Origin: Luzula sylvatica
Lineage: Eukaryota; Streptophyta; Magnoliopsida; Poales; Juncaceae
NCBI GenBank assembly: GCA_946800325.1
Contig: OX326961.1
Span: forward strand, 53,053,793-53,117,792
Direction of reading: 5' to 3'
Length of the DNA: 64,000 nucleotides
The notes beneath the pieces are model-generated. The model saw only the letters and a program-made list of their open reading frames with translations, searched no databases and had not been told where the DNA came from. A program made the position numbers and the translations under genes. Position 1 is the stretch's first letter. The number at the start of each line of letters is the position of its first letter. Shown here in pieces: positions 1-10,488 of this stretch.

Positions 1-2817
1 CGTCAATCGAATTGCTTTCGGTACGTAATCGCTAAAACATCTTGCAAATATTGCATTTCCAATTCTAGGTTGTCCAAATGTCATTAGTCTTATATTTGTG
101 TCCCCATAATTAACCTGCGAAAAATAAAAAAGATAATTATAATGTAAAATTAAATAATAGACTTCATATACGGTAACAAAATTGGCTCAATTAATGCATT
201 TTTTTTCTTTTTTGGGCTATTTAGTGGTTTGTTTTTTGTTTAATTAATTGAGCTTTAACTTAATTTAACAATATGACACAAATCTTCGAGCATGTTTCGA
301 TGAGAGAGAAAGAGACATACAGCGAAATCTATGGCGCAAAAGGAGGCTAAAGCAGCTCCCATTGAATGACCCATAATAGTTAAACTAAGATTTCCATATT
401 GCCTTCTCAAACTTTCGACGGCGCTAAGTATCGAGGACCGTAATGTTGAATTGTTGTATGCTTTGTAAAATCCATGATGCACCTTGAAGATAGAGAATAC
501 TTTCTTATTTGTGTATTTTAATTAAATTCCAAAAAGAGACTAAAATTGATTAAATTGAAGCATAATTGAATCACTAACGATAAATTGAAACAAAAATTAG
601 GCTAACATTTATTTGTAACAACAAAAATTAATTAAATAGAACTCACCATTGCTCCAGGCATGCCGGGATAGTTAAGATCGAGTTTTAGATAGAATAAATC
701 TTCCAACCAATTATTTATACTAAAATGAATAAATAAATACATAAATAAATATGACAACGAAAATAATTACTGAAAACATGCATTTTTATATATTATCGAT
801 AAACATGTGATTTTATATTACCTTTGTTCTTGGGTGCCTCTAAATGCAATAATAGTGGTGTTTAGATTAGGGTCTACTCCAACAAAAGCCTGAATTGGAA
901 AACTTGATTTTCAAATATAGAGCCCAATAAAAAGAATCCAAGTTCATTTCATAGAAATTGCGTAAATGAATTTTTTTCCAAAATTGAAGTTAGTTGACAT
1001 AGTTAAATATTTATGGGAAATTTTTCAAAACCCCCCTATTATGAAAAACCTCCTATTTTTTAGACTTCCTCGAAAGCCCACTATTGTTGTTGATTCTTCA
1101 AAAAGAAACACCCACTTTTCTGAATTAAATTAAAAAAATCTCACTAATCTTTTGTTATATTTTTTAAATATGACAATTTTGCTCCAATGATTTCAATTTA
1201 AAATCCCATCCACTGATGAAATACTATATGGATATTGACAATATTATATAAAATATTGAAAACATGCAGAATATTTTTCAAAATATATATAATGTATTTG
1301 ATTTGTATCATCATTTTCATTTTATTAATATATCTGTATAAAATAGTTTTGAAAATAGTATATATTAATTGTTGATTAAATAATTTTTATTTTCCACCAT
1401 TTATTCAAAAAAAGATACTACAAATTAAAATTATGATTTAAAAATAATACATAGATATTAACAATATTATATAAAAATTCCAAAAACATACAGTAGTTGT
1501 TGAAAATATATAATATTATCTTTCAGAAATATATATTAAATTTGACCATTATTTTTATTTTTTCAACATATTTGTACAAAATATTTTTGAAAAAATTAAA
1601 TAATTATCGTTGTTTGAAGTAGTTTTCATTTCTCACCATTTAATCGAAAAACATACTACAAATTAAAATCATGGGAGCAAAATGATCATGTTTACAAAAA
1701 TAACAAAAAATTAGGGGAATTTTACTATTATTCAAAAAAAATCGGGGATTTTTGAAGGAAGCAAAAAATATAGGAGTTCTGTGAGGAAAGCCAAAATGAT
1801 AGGGGATGTTTCGAAATATTTAGAAAAGTTAGGGGTTTTTGAAAAATTTCCCAATATTTATTACCTGCAAGCAGTACCCTACATCGACAATCACCTCAAA
1901 CATCTCAAAATCCTGTGAAATATGAATTAAATATTACTGCATATAAAACAAAAAATTATATTATCTAGTTCTACGTTTTAGACCCTAATTAAAATGGTTA
2001 AATATTTTTTTATCAAAAGAATGGTTTGCATGCTGTACCGGCACAATTTGGTCCCTAGAGCTATTAAGATACGAGTAATTTAAAAAAAAAAAGGTAACAG
2101 ATACCTTTATTTTGCCGCTGCATCTGTTACAAGTCCATTCAAACAGGGCAGTTAAATCAGATGTATAAACCTGAAATTAGGAAGAAAAAAAAATTTGGAG
2201 AAATTCAACAGCTACAAAGCATTAAATTCAATTTAAAAATTTGAAGAAATTCAACAGCTACAAAACCACATACAGCAGAAGCGTATTGTACAAGTATTTT
2301 CGCAAGGGTACGATTGAAAATATTTTTACTTTCTCCATTCGTAAGCTCGTTGTGCTTGATAATGATTCCTGTATTAAATTCAAATAAAATAAGAACATCA
2401 TCAGTTACTTTTACTCGAAAAAATTGGAGCAGTAAAAAAAATTTACTGTAAAGATTGCACAACTTGATACTTCTGGAAATATCACACATTGCAATTGGAT
2501 TGTTCCTAATTTATCGTTTCGACTAATCGCAAAAAAAAGTACATGCAAACATTGATACTGACGAAATATGTAAGGATTGAGTTTAGGGTTTTAAGGTTTA
2601 GGTTGTAAAACACAACATTTCATTCAATTAGCTAACATTTAACAAAAACTATTGATTAATTTCAATGAATCTACTAAGAAAAATAGAAATTAACTTCACA
2701 ATGTAGTAATGAAGGGTTTTAAGGAGTGACCAGATTAGTACCTCTTCCACTAGTGAGGGGAGACAGTCCAATCAAAGAAGCCAGAAAAATTAAGGTAACA
2801 AATCTCAAATAGTACAT
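1..2817 (-). CDS. Class-3 (fungal-type) lipase, N-terminal part, 8 exons seen
   Basis: A triacylglycerol/phospholipid lipase of the alpha/beta-hydrolase fold, probably secreted. Exons assembled on the minus strand: 2817-2742, 2368-2274, 2170-2105, 1912-1865, 889-822, 719-647, 482-321 and 114 to beyond position 1, all with GT-AG borders and consistent phase, giving 234 codons so far. The first exon encodes a hydrophobic signal peptide (MYYLRFVTLIFLASLIGL). Later exons show the class-3 hallmarks: IIAFRGTQ (oxyanion strand), GHSMGAALASF (nucleophilic Ser elbow) and TFGQPRIGN. The catalytic Asp and His should lie in the missing C-terminal part beyond the window edge. The intron between exons 4 and 5 is lengthened by a Mutator-type MITE (1015-1852). 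The ATG at 2817 is chosen because a signal peptide follows it directly. The substrate is not predictable from sequence. Confidence 0.88.
1015..1852. mobile_element. Mutator-like TIR element (MITE) in lipase intron
   Basis: The ends are inverted copies beginning GGGAAATTTTTCAAAA (left) and the same read from the right, extended by runs that read CCCC/AAAA-rich. They are flanked on both sides by the identical 9-bp duplication AATATTTAT (1006-1014 and 1853-1861), the target-site length of Mutator superfamily elements. The interior is AT-rich and non-coding. It lies wholly within an intron of the lipase gene. Confidence 0.85.
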
Positions 2818-3048
2818 TTCTTGAGGAATTCTAGAGATGATCGGAGTCCTTGAAGATAAACTTCTTTCTCCACCAAGAAATTGAGATTTAGTAAAACCAA
2901 GAGACCACCAAATTTTGACCTTACAGAGAGAGAGAGAGAGAGAGAAAAGTGGGAAATATTCAGATATGTTATGCAGGAGAAAAACAATGAAAGATGTGAA
3001 GGTCAACTTCAACAGCAGAGATAAAACTCACTGTGTACAAAATATCAT
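2818..3048. promoter_or_regulatory. 5' flank of the lipase gene with (GA)n tract
   Basis: Short region upstream of the lipase start. It contains a perfect GA microsatellite of about 21 bp (2925-2945, CT-rich on the transcribed strand), typical of plant 5' untranslated regions. The 10 bp AAAATATCAT at 3039-3048 recur at 7180-7189 and look like the target duplication of the hAT element that starts right after. So the distal promoter was probably interrupted by that insertion. Confidence 0.4.
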
Positions 3049-3290
3049 GGTTCATATCGGACTCGCCTCAAACTCGGTTGGCTTTGGCGACTGGGTCGAC
3101 TCGGCCTAGTAAAAATAAATAAAATCAGACTATTATTAAAAAAATCGAAAAAAAAATAATATTTTAAAAATATATAAACATTCATAAACATGATACACAC
3201 TAATTCAACTCACAAAATCCAAATTACTACATTAAAAAAAATACATTACATAACCAACATTACGTAACAAAATTACTACATTAAAAAATT

Positions 3291-4640
3291 TTACTGCCAA
3301 AAACTGTGACGAACAGGTTGTATTATGTAATCATCATCCTCATATTGATCATGAGGAGGAGGAAAATACATTTGTAAATTTGTATTGTCGAAAATGTTCA
3401 TCATTGAGTCGAAGGATGAGCGGTTTTCGTGTTGTTCGTTACCCAATATAAGGATCGGAATAGTTTTCATTGTTTGCACTTGCAGTTGAATTATATTCAT
3501 TCCTGAAAAACTAGATCCCTCAATATATGTGGTACCATAATTAGAACCACTTAACCCTGCGACGCCATCATAAAAGTACGGTGCCTGAAGGTTCATCTGC
3601 ATATCAGTGGTCTTTCCCTTGCCTAACCCGATCTCTTTCATACAAACTTGTGAGGCTCACATTGCGACGTGTATCATGTCCATGGTTCCCTCTAACCGGA
3701 TTGGAAATATTATCATATTCTCTTACTACTTTCACATCAGGACACGGAACTGTATCATTACCGTCAGAATCGTCATTGCTGAAATCATTAGTACTACTTA
3801 TTGGTTCTTCTTCTTTGGCTAAACAATCGTCCAACCACTCGGAATTATCTCTATCGTCGAGTACACTATCTTCTGTTTCTCTGATCCAAGGTTGTAACGG
3901 ATCATCATCGTGGAATATCTCATCCAGATCAATTAATTTCTCAGTCTGACGCCTCCTCGGATTTCTTTCTCTAAGCCTCATGTTATAATGACAATGCACA
4001 AGGTGCATAAGCCGAACCATTTTCAATTTATTTCTCGGTCATGTATGGATCAAGGTAAATGTGGTCAAGTTTCTCTCAAAGTTAGAAGCAGACAAGGTTT
4101 GGCTTAAAATTCGGGCTGCAATTGGGGCTAGGTTTGGGCATTCTTCTCGGACATATATACTCCACCATTCAGTCGGAGTACAAAGTTCGATTCCTTGTTG
4201 TATTTTTTTGGTCGAAAACATGCCAAACTTTTACAATACGTTTCAACCTATAAAAAAAATACTTGAATTAAAAAAAATATGACCATTACTAAAAAATAAT
4301 TTAGATAATATTTGGATTAATTACCTCTCTGTTTGTTTATATTTCGAGATTCCAATCTCTCTGTAATTTTTGAATGACTCTCCTCATTCTTGTCATAACT
4401 TCAATATCATTGTTGTTGTTGGAATATTGAAACTTGGGATTTAAGAAATATTCGGAAAAAAATGACATCAATTAAAACATAAAGACACATAATTAATTAA
4501 TTTTAAAAAATACATACCAATGACATGAATATCTCGATGTAGCTATTTGTCCCATCGTGTGTCGATAATTTTCCATCATTTTCTGTAACCTTTTTGACCT
4601 AGGTTTGTTTTGATCTCTTCCTTGGCTCTGTCAAGTGATT
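3291..4640 (-). pseudogene. hAT transposase C-terminal remains
   Basis: Minus-strand fragments in transposase order. About 4640-4500 reads YESLDRAKEEIKTN, about 4460-4340 reads FLNPKFQY...RVIQKLQRDWN, and 4221-4039 reads PTEWWSIYVREECPNLAPIA followed by RILSQTLSASNFERNLTTF. The latter is the hAT dimerisation signature (normally C/S-ERNWS). Then 4026-3291 holds the hydrophilic tail beginning HCHYNMRLRERNPRRRQ and rich in Asp/Glu. An in-frame stop directly after LIHT (about 4037) and further stops and frameshifts upstream break it. The zinc-finger BED and catalytic N-terminal parts are not recognisable. It belongs to the 4-kb hAT element around it. Nothing suggests domestication, since the frame is broken. 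Confidence 0.82.
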
Positions 4641-4689
4641 CGTACAAAAATCCCATTTGAGACAAGTGTAATGGCTAGATCTAGTACTC

Positions 4690-4755
4690 GTGACACGTCC
4701 GTCACGACGCACCATATGGTGCGTCGCACCATATGGTGCGTCCTGACGGACTGTG
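4690..4755. repeat. Double palindrome built on GACGCACCATATGGTGCGTC
   Basis: The 20-bp perfect palindrome GACGCACCATATGGTGCGTC is followed by an overlapping second copy of its core (CGCACCATATGGTGCGTC). It is bracketed by GTCCGTCA and TGACGGAC, so the whole 60-bp block can fold as one long hairpin. It lies inside the decayed hAT element. No gene is associated. Confidence 0.8.
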
Positions 4756-4862
4756 ATCCAAATTCTGGATTGGCAGTTTTCTTAAGATACTCATTAATAC
4801 CATCACTAATGGAGAGATTAATATAAGATATTCACCTGATCTCTCTCAAAATGTTGTTCATT

Positions 4863-5300
4863 CTAGATCTGAAAAAGGGTAGAAACTTGTGAGACAAGTT
4901 GAGAGAAACTCCATTGGAGATTGAGGAATTTGAGCAAGATTGTCGCAACCGAGAGACGTAAGCTCGAGGTGGATACGAGTAGAAGAACATAACCAATATA
5001 ACGACATGCTCGAAACTGCTGAATTGGTGCATCGTTAATTTTCTCTCTCCAAATTTCAAATTTAAAGTTTTCTTTGGGATGACAAGTTAATAATTTTGTT
5101 TGTGTATTAGGGATGACGATTGCAAATGAAGATTGCGGCAAAAAATCATGTCGAGGTTAATTTTAAATTTGTCAGAATCGGATTTTAGTTTCGATCGAAT
5201 TGCACATGAAACAAGGCCCCTTGCTAGATAATCGTTAGTGTTGTTTCTATGGATGATGAAAACATATTGTGAGAATGACAATGGTTTATTGTAAAATAGT
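4863..5300. other. Transposon-derived non-coding stretch
   Basis: No coding sequence is supported; open frames here lack recognisable domains. A portion (about 4920-4985) resembles U5-like text of the copia LTR at 45057-45200 in short patches (for example CGAGGTGGAYACGAGTAGA), which may mean an old LTR scrap or chance similarity. Confidence 0.25.
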
Positions 5301-5404
5301 TCTGAAGTATTGTTATGTATAATGAAGTTAAATGGTTATATTTCTTTCGAATATTTCATAATATATAATTTTATTAGCATATTAATATTATAATATAATA
5401 CTAA

Positions 5405-5829
5405 TTTTATTCAGGGACTAAAATAGTCACATAAAAGATATATTGAGTCACATAAAAGTAAATATTCATAGACTAAACTTTGACACATAAAAATAATATT
5501 CATTAACAAAAACTAGTCACAGAAAAAACATAGTTGGGGACGGAATTTAATCACATAAAGTAAATATTCAACGATCATATATCATCACAGAAAGATCATC
5601 TTCAGGGACTAACTAACAAAATAGGAGAAAAATCGGAAAATAATCTTGTCCCAATAAAAATTCTTATGGGACAAAAATGGTAAAAACTGTTGTCCATATT
5701 ACCTATTGCGTCAGCGTTGTTAGGACAAAAACTTAACGACAAAACTTGGTCCCTAAAAGTCTTCAGCGACTAAAGCTGTGTTTTAGGGACTAAATATGTT
5801 TGTCCCTAAATTCATTTTTTGTAGTAGTG
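5405..5829. mobile_element. CACTA-type transposon end
   Basis: Read on the minus strand the region begins CACTACTACAAAAAATG, the usual CACTA terminal form. It continues with short subterminal repeats (several GGGACTAA/TTAGTCCC units and four copies of a TCACATAAA motif at about 5430-5590). No partner end was found within the window, so it is a truncated or rearranged copy. Confidence 0.5.
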
Positions 5830-5968
5830 TATATTACGCATGTGCAAAGTATAGAGTTGTGATGATCCATGATTCAAGCCTATGAAATATGTCTATTATA
5901 TGATGCATGTGCATGTGATTATACTTTATGCAATGACTATGTACATACAAAATTGTCAATGATACAAG

Positions 5969-6667
5969 TAGAGATGGCAATCGGGCTGGTCGGGTCGTGT
6001 TCGGGTCGGGTCATTTCAGATTCGGATCGTTTCGGCTTGCGGGTCATTCAGGTCATCGGGTCGTTCGGGTCGCAGGTCATTCGGGTTTCGGGTCGTTCGG
6101 GTTCGAGTCGTTTCGGTTTTCGGGTCCTTCGGTTTCGGGTCGTTTCGGTTTTCGGGTCATTCGGGTTCGGGTCGTTTCGGTTTTCGAATCATTCGGTTTC
6201 GGGTCGTTTCGGTTTTCGGGTCATTCGGTTCCGGATCGTTTCGGTTTTCGGGTCATTCGGGTCTTGGCTATTTTGATTTTCGGGTAATTCGGATTTCGCA
6301 AAATTTGATTTCGAATCATTCGATTTTCCAAAAATTTAGTTTTCGGGTAATTCCGGATTTATTTTATTGATTCCAAGATATTTTAGCGATATTATATTGA
6401 TTTTAAGAATAATATTTTAATTTTCGGGTCATCCGGGTCGTGAATTTCGGGTCATTCGGGTTCGGGTTAGTTCGGATTTCGGGTCGTTCGGGTTTCAGGT
6501 CAATTTCGGGTTCGAATCATTCGGTTTTGGGTCGATTTCGGGTTCGGGTCATTCGGCTTCAGTTTCGGGTTCGGGTCGTTGACTTGTCAACATTCTCGGG
6601 TCCGGTCGAGGTCGGGTTCAGGCGAGTCGGGTCATTTTTCGGGTCGGGTCAGATTTTGCCAGCTCTA
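5969..6667. mobile_element. hAT MITE filled with TTCGGGTC repeats
   Basis: Terminal inverted repeats TAGAGATGGCAA (left) and TTTGCCAGCTCTA (right) are flanked by a perfect 8-bp target duplication GATACAAG (5961-5968, 6668-6675), the hAT hallmark. The interior is an irregular array of (T)CGGGT(C/T)-, CATTCGG- and GTTTCGG-type words, interrupted by an AT-rich patch at 6290-6420. Open frames through it are artefacts of the repeat. It sits inside the older 3049-7176 element. Confidence 0.9.
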
Positions 6668-7176
6668 GATACAAGCATGTCATAGGCATAGTGTTGATAC
6701 AAAGTCGTTAATGCGTGGAGGTAGGTTTCACATGTGCATGTACAATGATTGAATTTGAAACATTGAATGACATATTAGTGTTAGTTCAATGAGAAATGAG
6801 AATGATATATTGTTTGAATATGGCATGTGAATGCACAACGATTGAAAGTTGAAACATTGAATGACATGTTATTCTTAGTTCAATGATATATTACAAACAT
6901 GCACCATGTGAATGAAACTTGAAATATTGCATGTGAATGATTGAAACGTTGAAAATTGATTAAACTTTAATTCAAAAATTATAATTATAATTCATTTTCA
7001 TATTACAAAAGTATATAACAATTTATAAAACATGAATATAAGTATATAACTATCTCAAAAAAAAAAAAAAATCGAAGACTCAGGTGCAATATATACGGGT
7101 GCAACTCGGCTCGGCTGTGTCCGAGTCCGACTCAACTCGGCCGAGTATTTTTTAACTCGGCCGATATTACGAACCA

Positions 7177-7462
7177 GGTAAAATATCATATTATGAAAAG
7201 GAAAATTGGATATCCACGGTACTCTCCATCACAACTCTTGATGGCGTGTATATGATTTAATAATTTAATTTTTAACACATTAATTTATGATTTGACACTT
7301 TAATTAAATGTTAACCATAATTAACATAGTCAATTCATAAATTATGATGTCAAATCATAAATTAAGATGTAAAATTAAATTTTAAAAATCATGTCATATA
7401 ATCAAAGATTGTGGAGGAGAGTACTAGAGGACATACATCACTACTCTTACGAAACTGAAGTG
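7177..7462. other. Spacer, no feature seen
   Basis: AT-rich sequence with short internal similarities (TAAATTATGA-type words). No gene or clear element boundary was found. Confidence 0.5.
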
Positions 7463-7467
7463 ATAAT

Positions 7468-9688
7468 TGTAATAAATATTAAAAATAGGGTTTTAATATT
7501 TGTTTTTATTCTTTGTAAAATATTTCGAAACCAAATTGCAAGTTAGATATTTTAATTCTTTCGAAGTTCAAAAATATGGATTTTAATATTTCAGAATTTC
7601 GCAAGGGTATTATGGTAATATAATTTTTGGTACCATTGAAATACATATTTTATTGGGGCTTTGTGAACAAACTATGGAGGGACTATTTTGTAATATAAAA
7701 TAAATAAGGTATTTTCAAAGATTGCAAATATAGAATATTTTAGGGTTATATATGAAATGCACCATGCCTTTCATAGTTTCATTGAGCGGCTATTTGAGCC
7801 ACATCCTTTCTTTCACGTGGGATGCATGAGGGGTTGAGTGAATACATATGTTGTAAGGTTATATATGAAATGTTCCCTTCTTCTAATTGGACCGCACCCT
7901 TTCACTCTTAAGCGGCCAAGATAATCAAGGGCATTATGTACTCGTGTTCCTCTTATCCCTCCTCTCTACAGAACCCTTTACCATCCTAAACTACGCAATA
8001 AAGGAAGAGGGAAATTGAAATATTTGAAAATTGAGATATTTGAAGAAATTTGGAGGTGGAGTTATATGTGTATGACATGGTGCCAATGAGTTGGCATAAA
8101 CTCTTCGAGTGATGACGATTCCGTATCTTTCGATTTTGTCGTCTTTATCAGATTTCGAGCAAGTTGTGGATCTGTTTTTGTCGTTAATTGAGGTCCTTCG
8201 ATCCAGTGAGTGTTATTCTCCCTTTTCACTATTATTTATATTTATTTTGATTAAAACGGATTTTGTTCCAAAAAGCGTGTTGAATTACGAAAACGTATAT
8301 TATTTCGTTTATGATATAGTGATATTTTGAGAAACTGATTTTGAATATAATTATGATGATTTATGATATTAATGATATATATAAAATTATGATTTCGAAT
8401 TAGAGGATTTGACAAATAAAATGAATTTGGATAATGATTTGAATTATGATTTGAATTTGATATTAGTGATATATTTGGAAATGATTTTGAATAACAGGTA
8501 CGATGATTTATGATTTTAAATGATTTGTGAAATTATTATTTTGAATTTGGATATTCATTCCAATATAGAAGGTATGTTTCGAATTTGTTTTCAGAAATGA
8601 TTTGCGCTAAAAAGCGTGTTTCGTTTTATGAAAGTTATTTAGTAAATTATATGGTAATAATATTTTATATTATTAGAAAGATTTTATTTGGATAAAGCGT
8701 AAACAAGATTTTCGATTTTTAAAGAGGGTCTCCGAGAGACTCTATATATATGTAGAATTTTATTTGGATAAAACGTAAGCCGGGCTTACGGTTTTGAAAG
8801 AGGGTCTTATGTGTACATACGCGGCTCCTCCGGTATGTTTTAGTTTGATAGGTGTAGTGTCGCGTGACCCCGTGGCGCTATATGGAGGGAATTGCGTAGC
8901 AAACTTGATGTAGTGCAAATTCCGACCCCGTGGCGCCCTTTTGTTTTTGGTGGGGTCTGGCTGTGGCGCATGGATATCCGTCGTCAGCTCATTTTTGTTG
9001 GGAATTCGCGCTTCCCGAGCTTTATGTTTTGTTCCAGCCCGTGTGTGATTCGCTATCAGCTCGGGTTGGCACTTCAGTCGAGTGTTATTTGCGCCCTCAC
9101 CCCGGTAAAAGTATTAGTATGATTATGATTATGATTAGATATGAAGGAAATCGATTTGATTTCGATTTCGAGTTTGAAAAACCGGGGCAAGTATTTTGAG
9201 ATATATTTAGAAACTTATGATTTGAAGATAAACGATATTATCTTATGATTTTGAGATATATTTAGAAACTTATGATTTGAAGATAAACGAGATTATTTTA
9301 TGAACTTATTTGAAAAGTACTTATTTTAGTTACGACTATTTTTAACGAGGTTTCACTCACTTAGTCACTTCCGTGACTAATCCTTTCGATTTACATATTT
9401 TTAGTTCAGGTATCGAAGGTCTAATATCGGGAGTTGCGGGTACTTCGAGAGTGAGAACGTCTACGATATCTGAGTTTCGTATTAATATATTTTATGCTTC
9501 CGCAATAGTTTTGTATTATTATTTTAATTCCGTAATGTATGTATATGTATGTGTTGTTGTGTTGTCGTTGTTTTCGAATCAGTTTGGTATCTTGTTTTGT
9601 GATGTTTTCATATGGGAGCCTGTGGTATACGAGTTGTATACTGGCGGGTTGCCGCACCCATTTCCATTTTTATGTTTGGGGTGTGACA
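7468..9688 (+). mobile_element. Solo LTR, probably Ty3/gypsy
   Basis: A 2,221-bp block begins TGTAATAAAT and ends GGGGTGTGACA. It is flanked by the perfect 5-bp duplication ATAAT (7463-7467 and 9689-9693). The TG...CA ends, length and GTGTGACA terminus fit a large Ty3/gypsy LTR (Tekay-like chromoviruses have similar ends). No primer-binding site, polypurine tract or coding region follows, so this is a solo LTR left by recombination between two LTRs. A GC-richer patch (8790-9110, Pro/Val/Ala-codon-like) gives open frames with no recognisable protein. Confidence 0.78.
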
Positions 9689-9693
9689 ATAAT

Positions 9694-10331
9694 AAACATG
9701 TTACTGGCGCTATTTGTATCTAGAATATAAAATTATTCAAATCCAATATAAACATGTTACATATTATATTTTTATCGTTGAAATAATTACGATGACGTAA
9801 GATAACAATATTTTACAAAGTTCGATGAAACATGCGACTATATGAGTTTGAATTAATTATAGGAAAATTAAAAAAATCCGCCGAGTTTATTTTTTCTTAT
9901 ATTCTAAAGATAACTTTTCGCGTTACTATTTTTGTAATAGATTTGCCCGTTTCTTGTTATCTTTTTAAACCAAATTAGAATTAGAATTAGAAAATCAATA
10001 TAATAGCTGAAGCTAAAGATAGATCATAAAAAAATCAAGAGATTATTACAATGCAGATGGTTCAAATTCAAATTATTCGGAGTAAATAAATGAATAACAC
10101 GAAGATGACTTCAAATGAATTCCTTGAAGTCTTCAAATGAATTCCTTGAAGTCTTCCTTTCTTTTTAATATTTATTTTACCTTTAAATACTACGTTATAA
10201 AACGAAACAAGAAAAGCAAGAGAGATTCTAAGAATGAGTTGACTTGACTAATTGCCTGGTATTACAAATACCATTCTTATCTCAATTCGATCGGTCTTCA
10301 AAATCATCAATTGGCCGATAGAGAAGAAGAA
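9694..10331. other. Spacer upstream of the orphan ATE exon
   Basis: AT-rich, no gene. It contains a perfect 22-bp tandem duplication (10109-10130 and 10131-10152, CTTCAAATGAATTCC core). The last 100 bp would be the promoter/5' leader of the exon at 10332 if that exon is transcribed. Confidence 0.5.
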
Positions 10332-10488
10332 ATGGGGAGAGATGGAGAGAGCAGCAATGGAGGAGGAGGAGGAGACGGAAAGACGGTGGTGGTAGATCAA
10401 GGACGGCAAAAGAGCTATTCATGCGGCTATTCTAAATATGAATCCTCTTCTTCTTCTTCTTCTTCTTCCCACATCAGTATCTCTCATG
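10332..10488 (+). pseudogene. Orphan copy of ATE exon 1
   Basis: The encoded segment MGRDGESSNGGGGGDG...VVVDQGRQKSYSCGYSKY...SSHISISHG matches the first exon of the ATE gene 2.1 kb downstream in order and composition (acidic/Gly start, V-V-x-D-x-GR, CGY, poly-Ser, ISHG). It ends at the same codon phase with an intact donor (CAT G|GTAAGA). Exons 2-6 are not repeated: nothing like HDYQELLDRGW follows before 12488. The second cysteine of the CGYC pair of the real exon (C32, C35) is Ser here. It may be the stump of a tandem duplication or an alternative first exon that could splice to 12995. The start at 10332 is the first ATG. Confidence 0.75.

Larger units (their letters stand above)
3049..7176 (-). 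mobile_element. Decayed ~4.1-kb hAT transposon
   Basis: Left end GGTTCATATCGGACTCG and right end CGATATTACGAACC form imperfect inverted repeats, each followed by ACTCGG/CGAGT-rich subterminal sequence (3055-3108 and 7105-7165). AAAATATCAT stands immediately left (3039-3048) and, after a few extra bases, right (7180-7189). The interior carries remains of a hAT transposase in minus orientation (3291-4640), a CACTA-type end and a younger hAT MITE. The right boundary has a 3-4 base discrepancy between the repeat end and the flanking duplication, so the exact end is uncertain. Confidence 0.6.

Noticed and set aside
4863..5141. 92-codon minus-strand frame as a gene
   Set aside because: No recognisable domain, inside decayed transposon sequence, with faint resemblance to LTR text on the other strand.
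5997..6685. Long open frames rich in Gly-Phe-Arg-Val across 5869-6685
   Set aside because: They run through the TTCGGGTC word array of a hAT MITE with exact target duplications; the protein is a translation of a simple repeat.
8892..9199. Short gene at 8892-9199
   Set aside because: No domain, no splice-consistent neighbours, and it lies inside the solo LTR.
7468..9688. Full-length gypsy element rather than a solo LTR
   Set aside because: TG...CA ends and ATAAT duplications directly bracket 2.2 kb; there is no second LTR, primer site or pol sequence.
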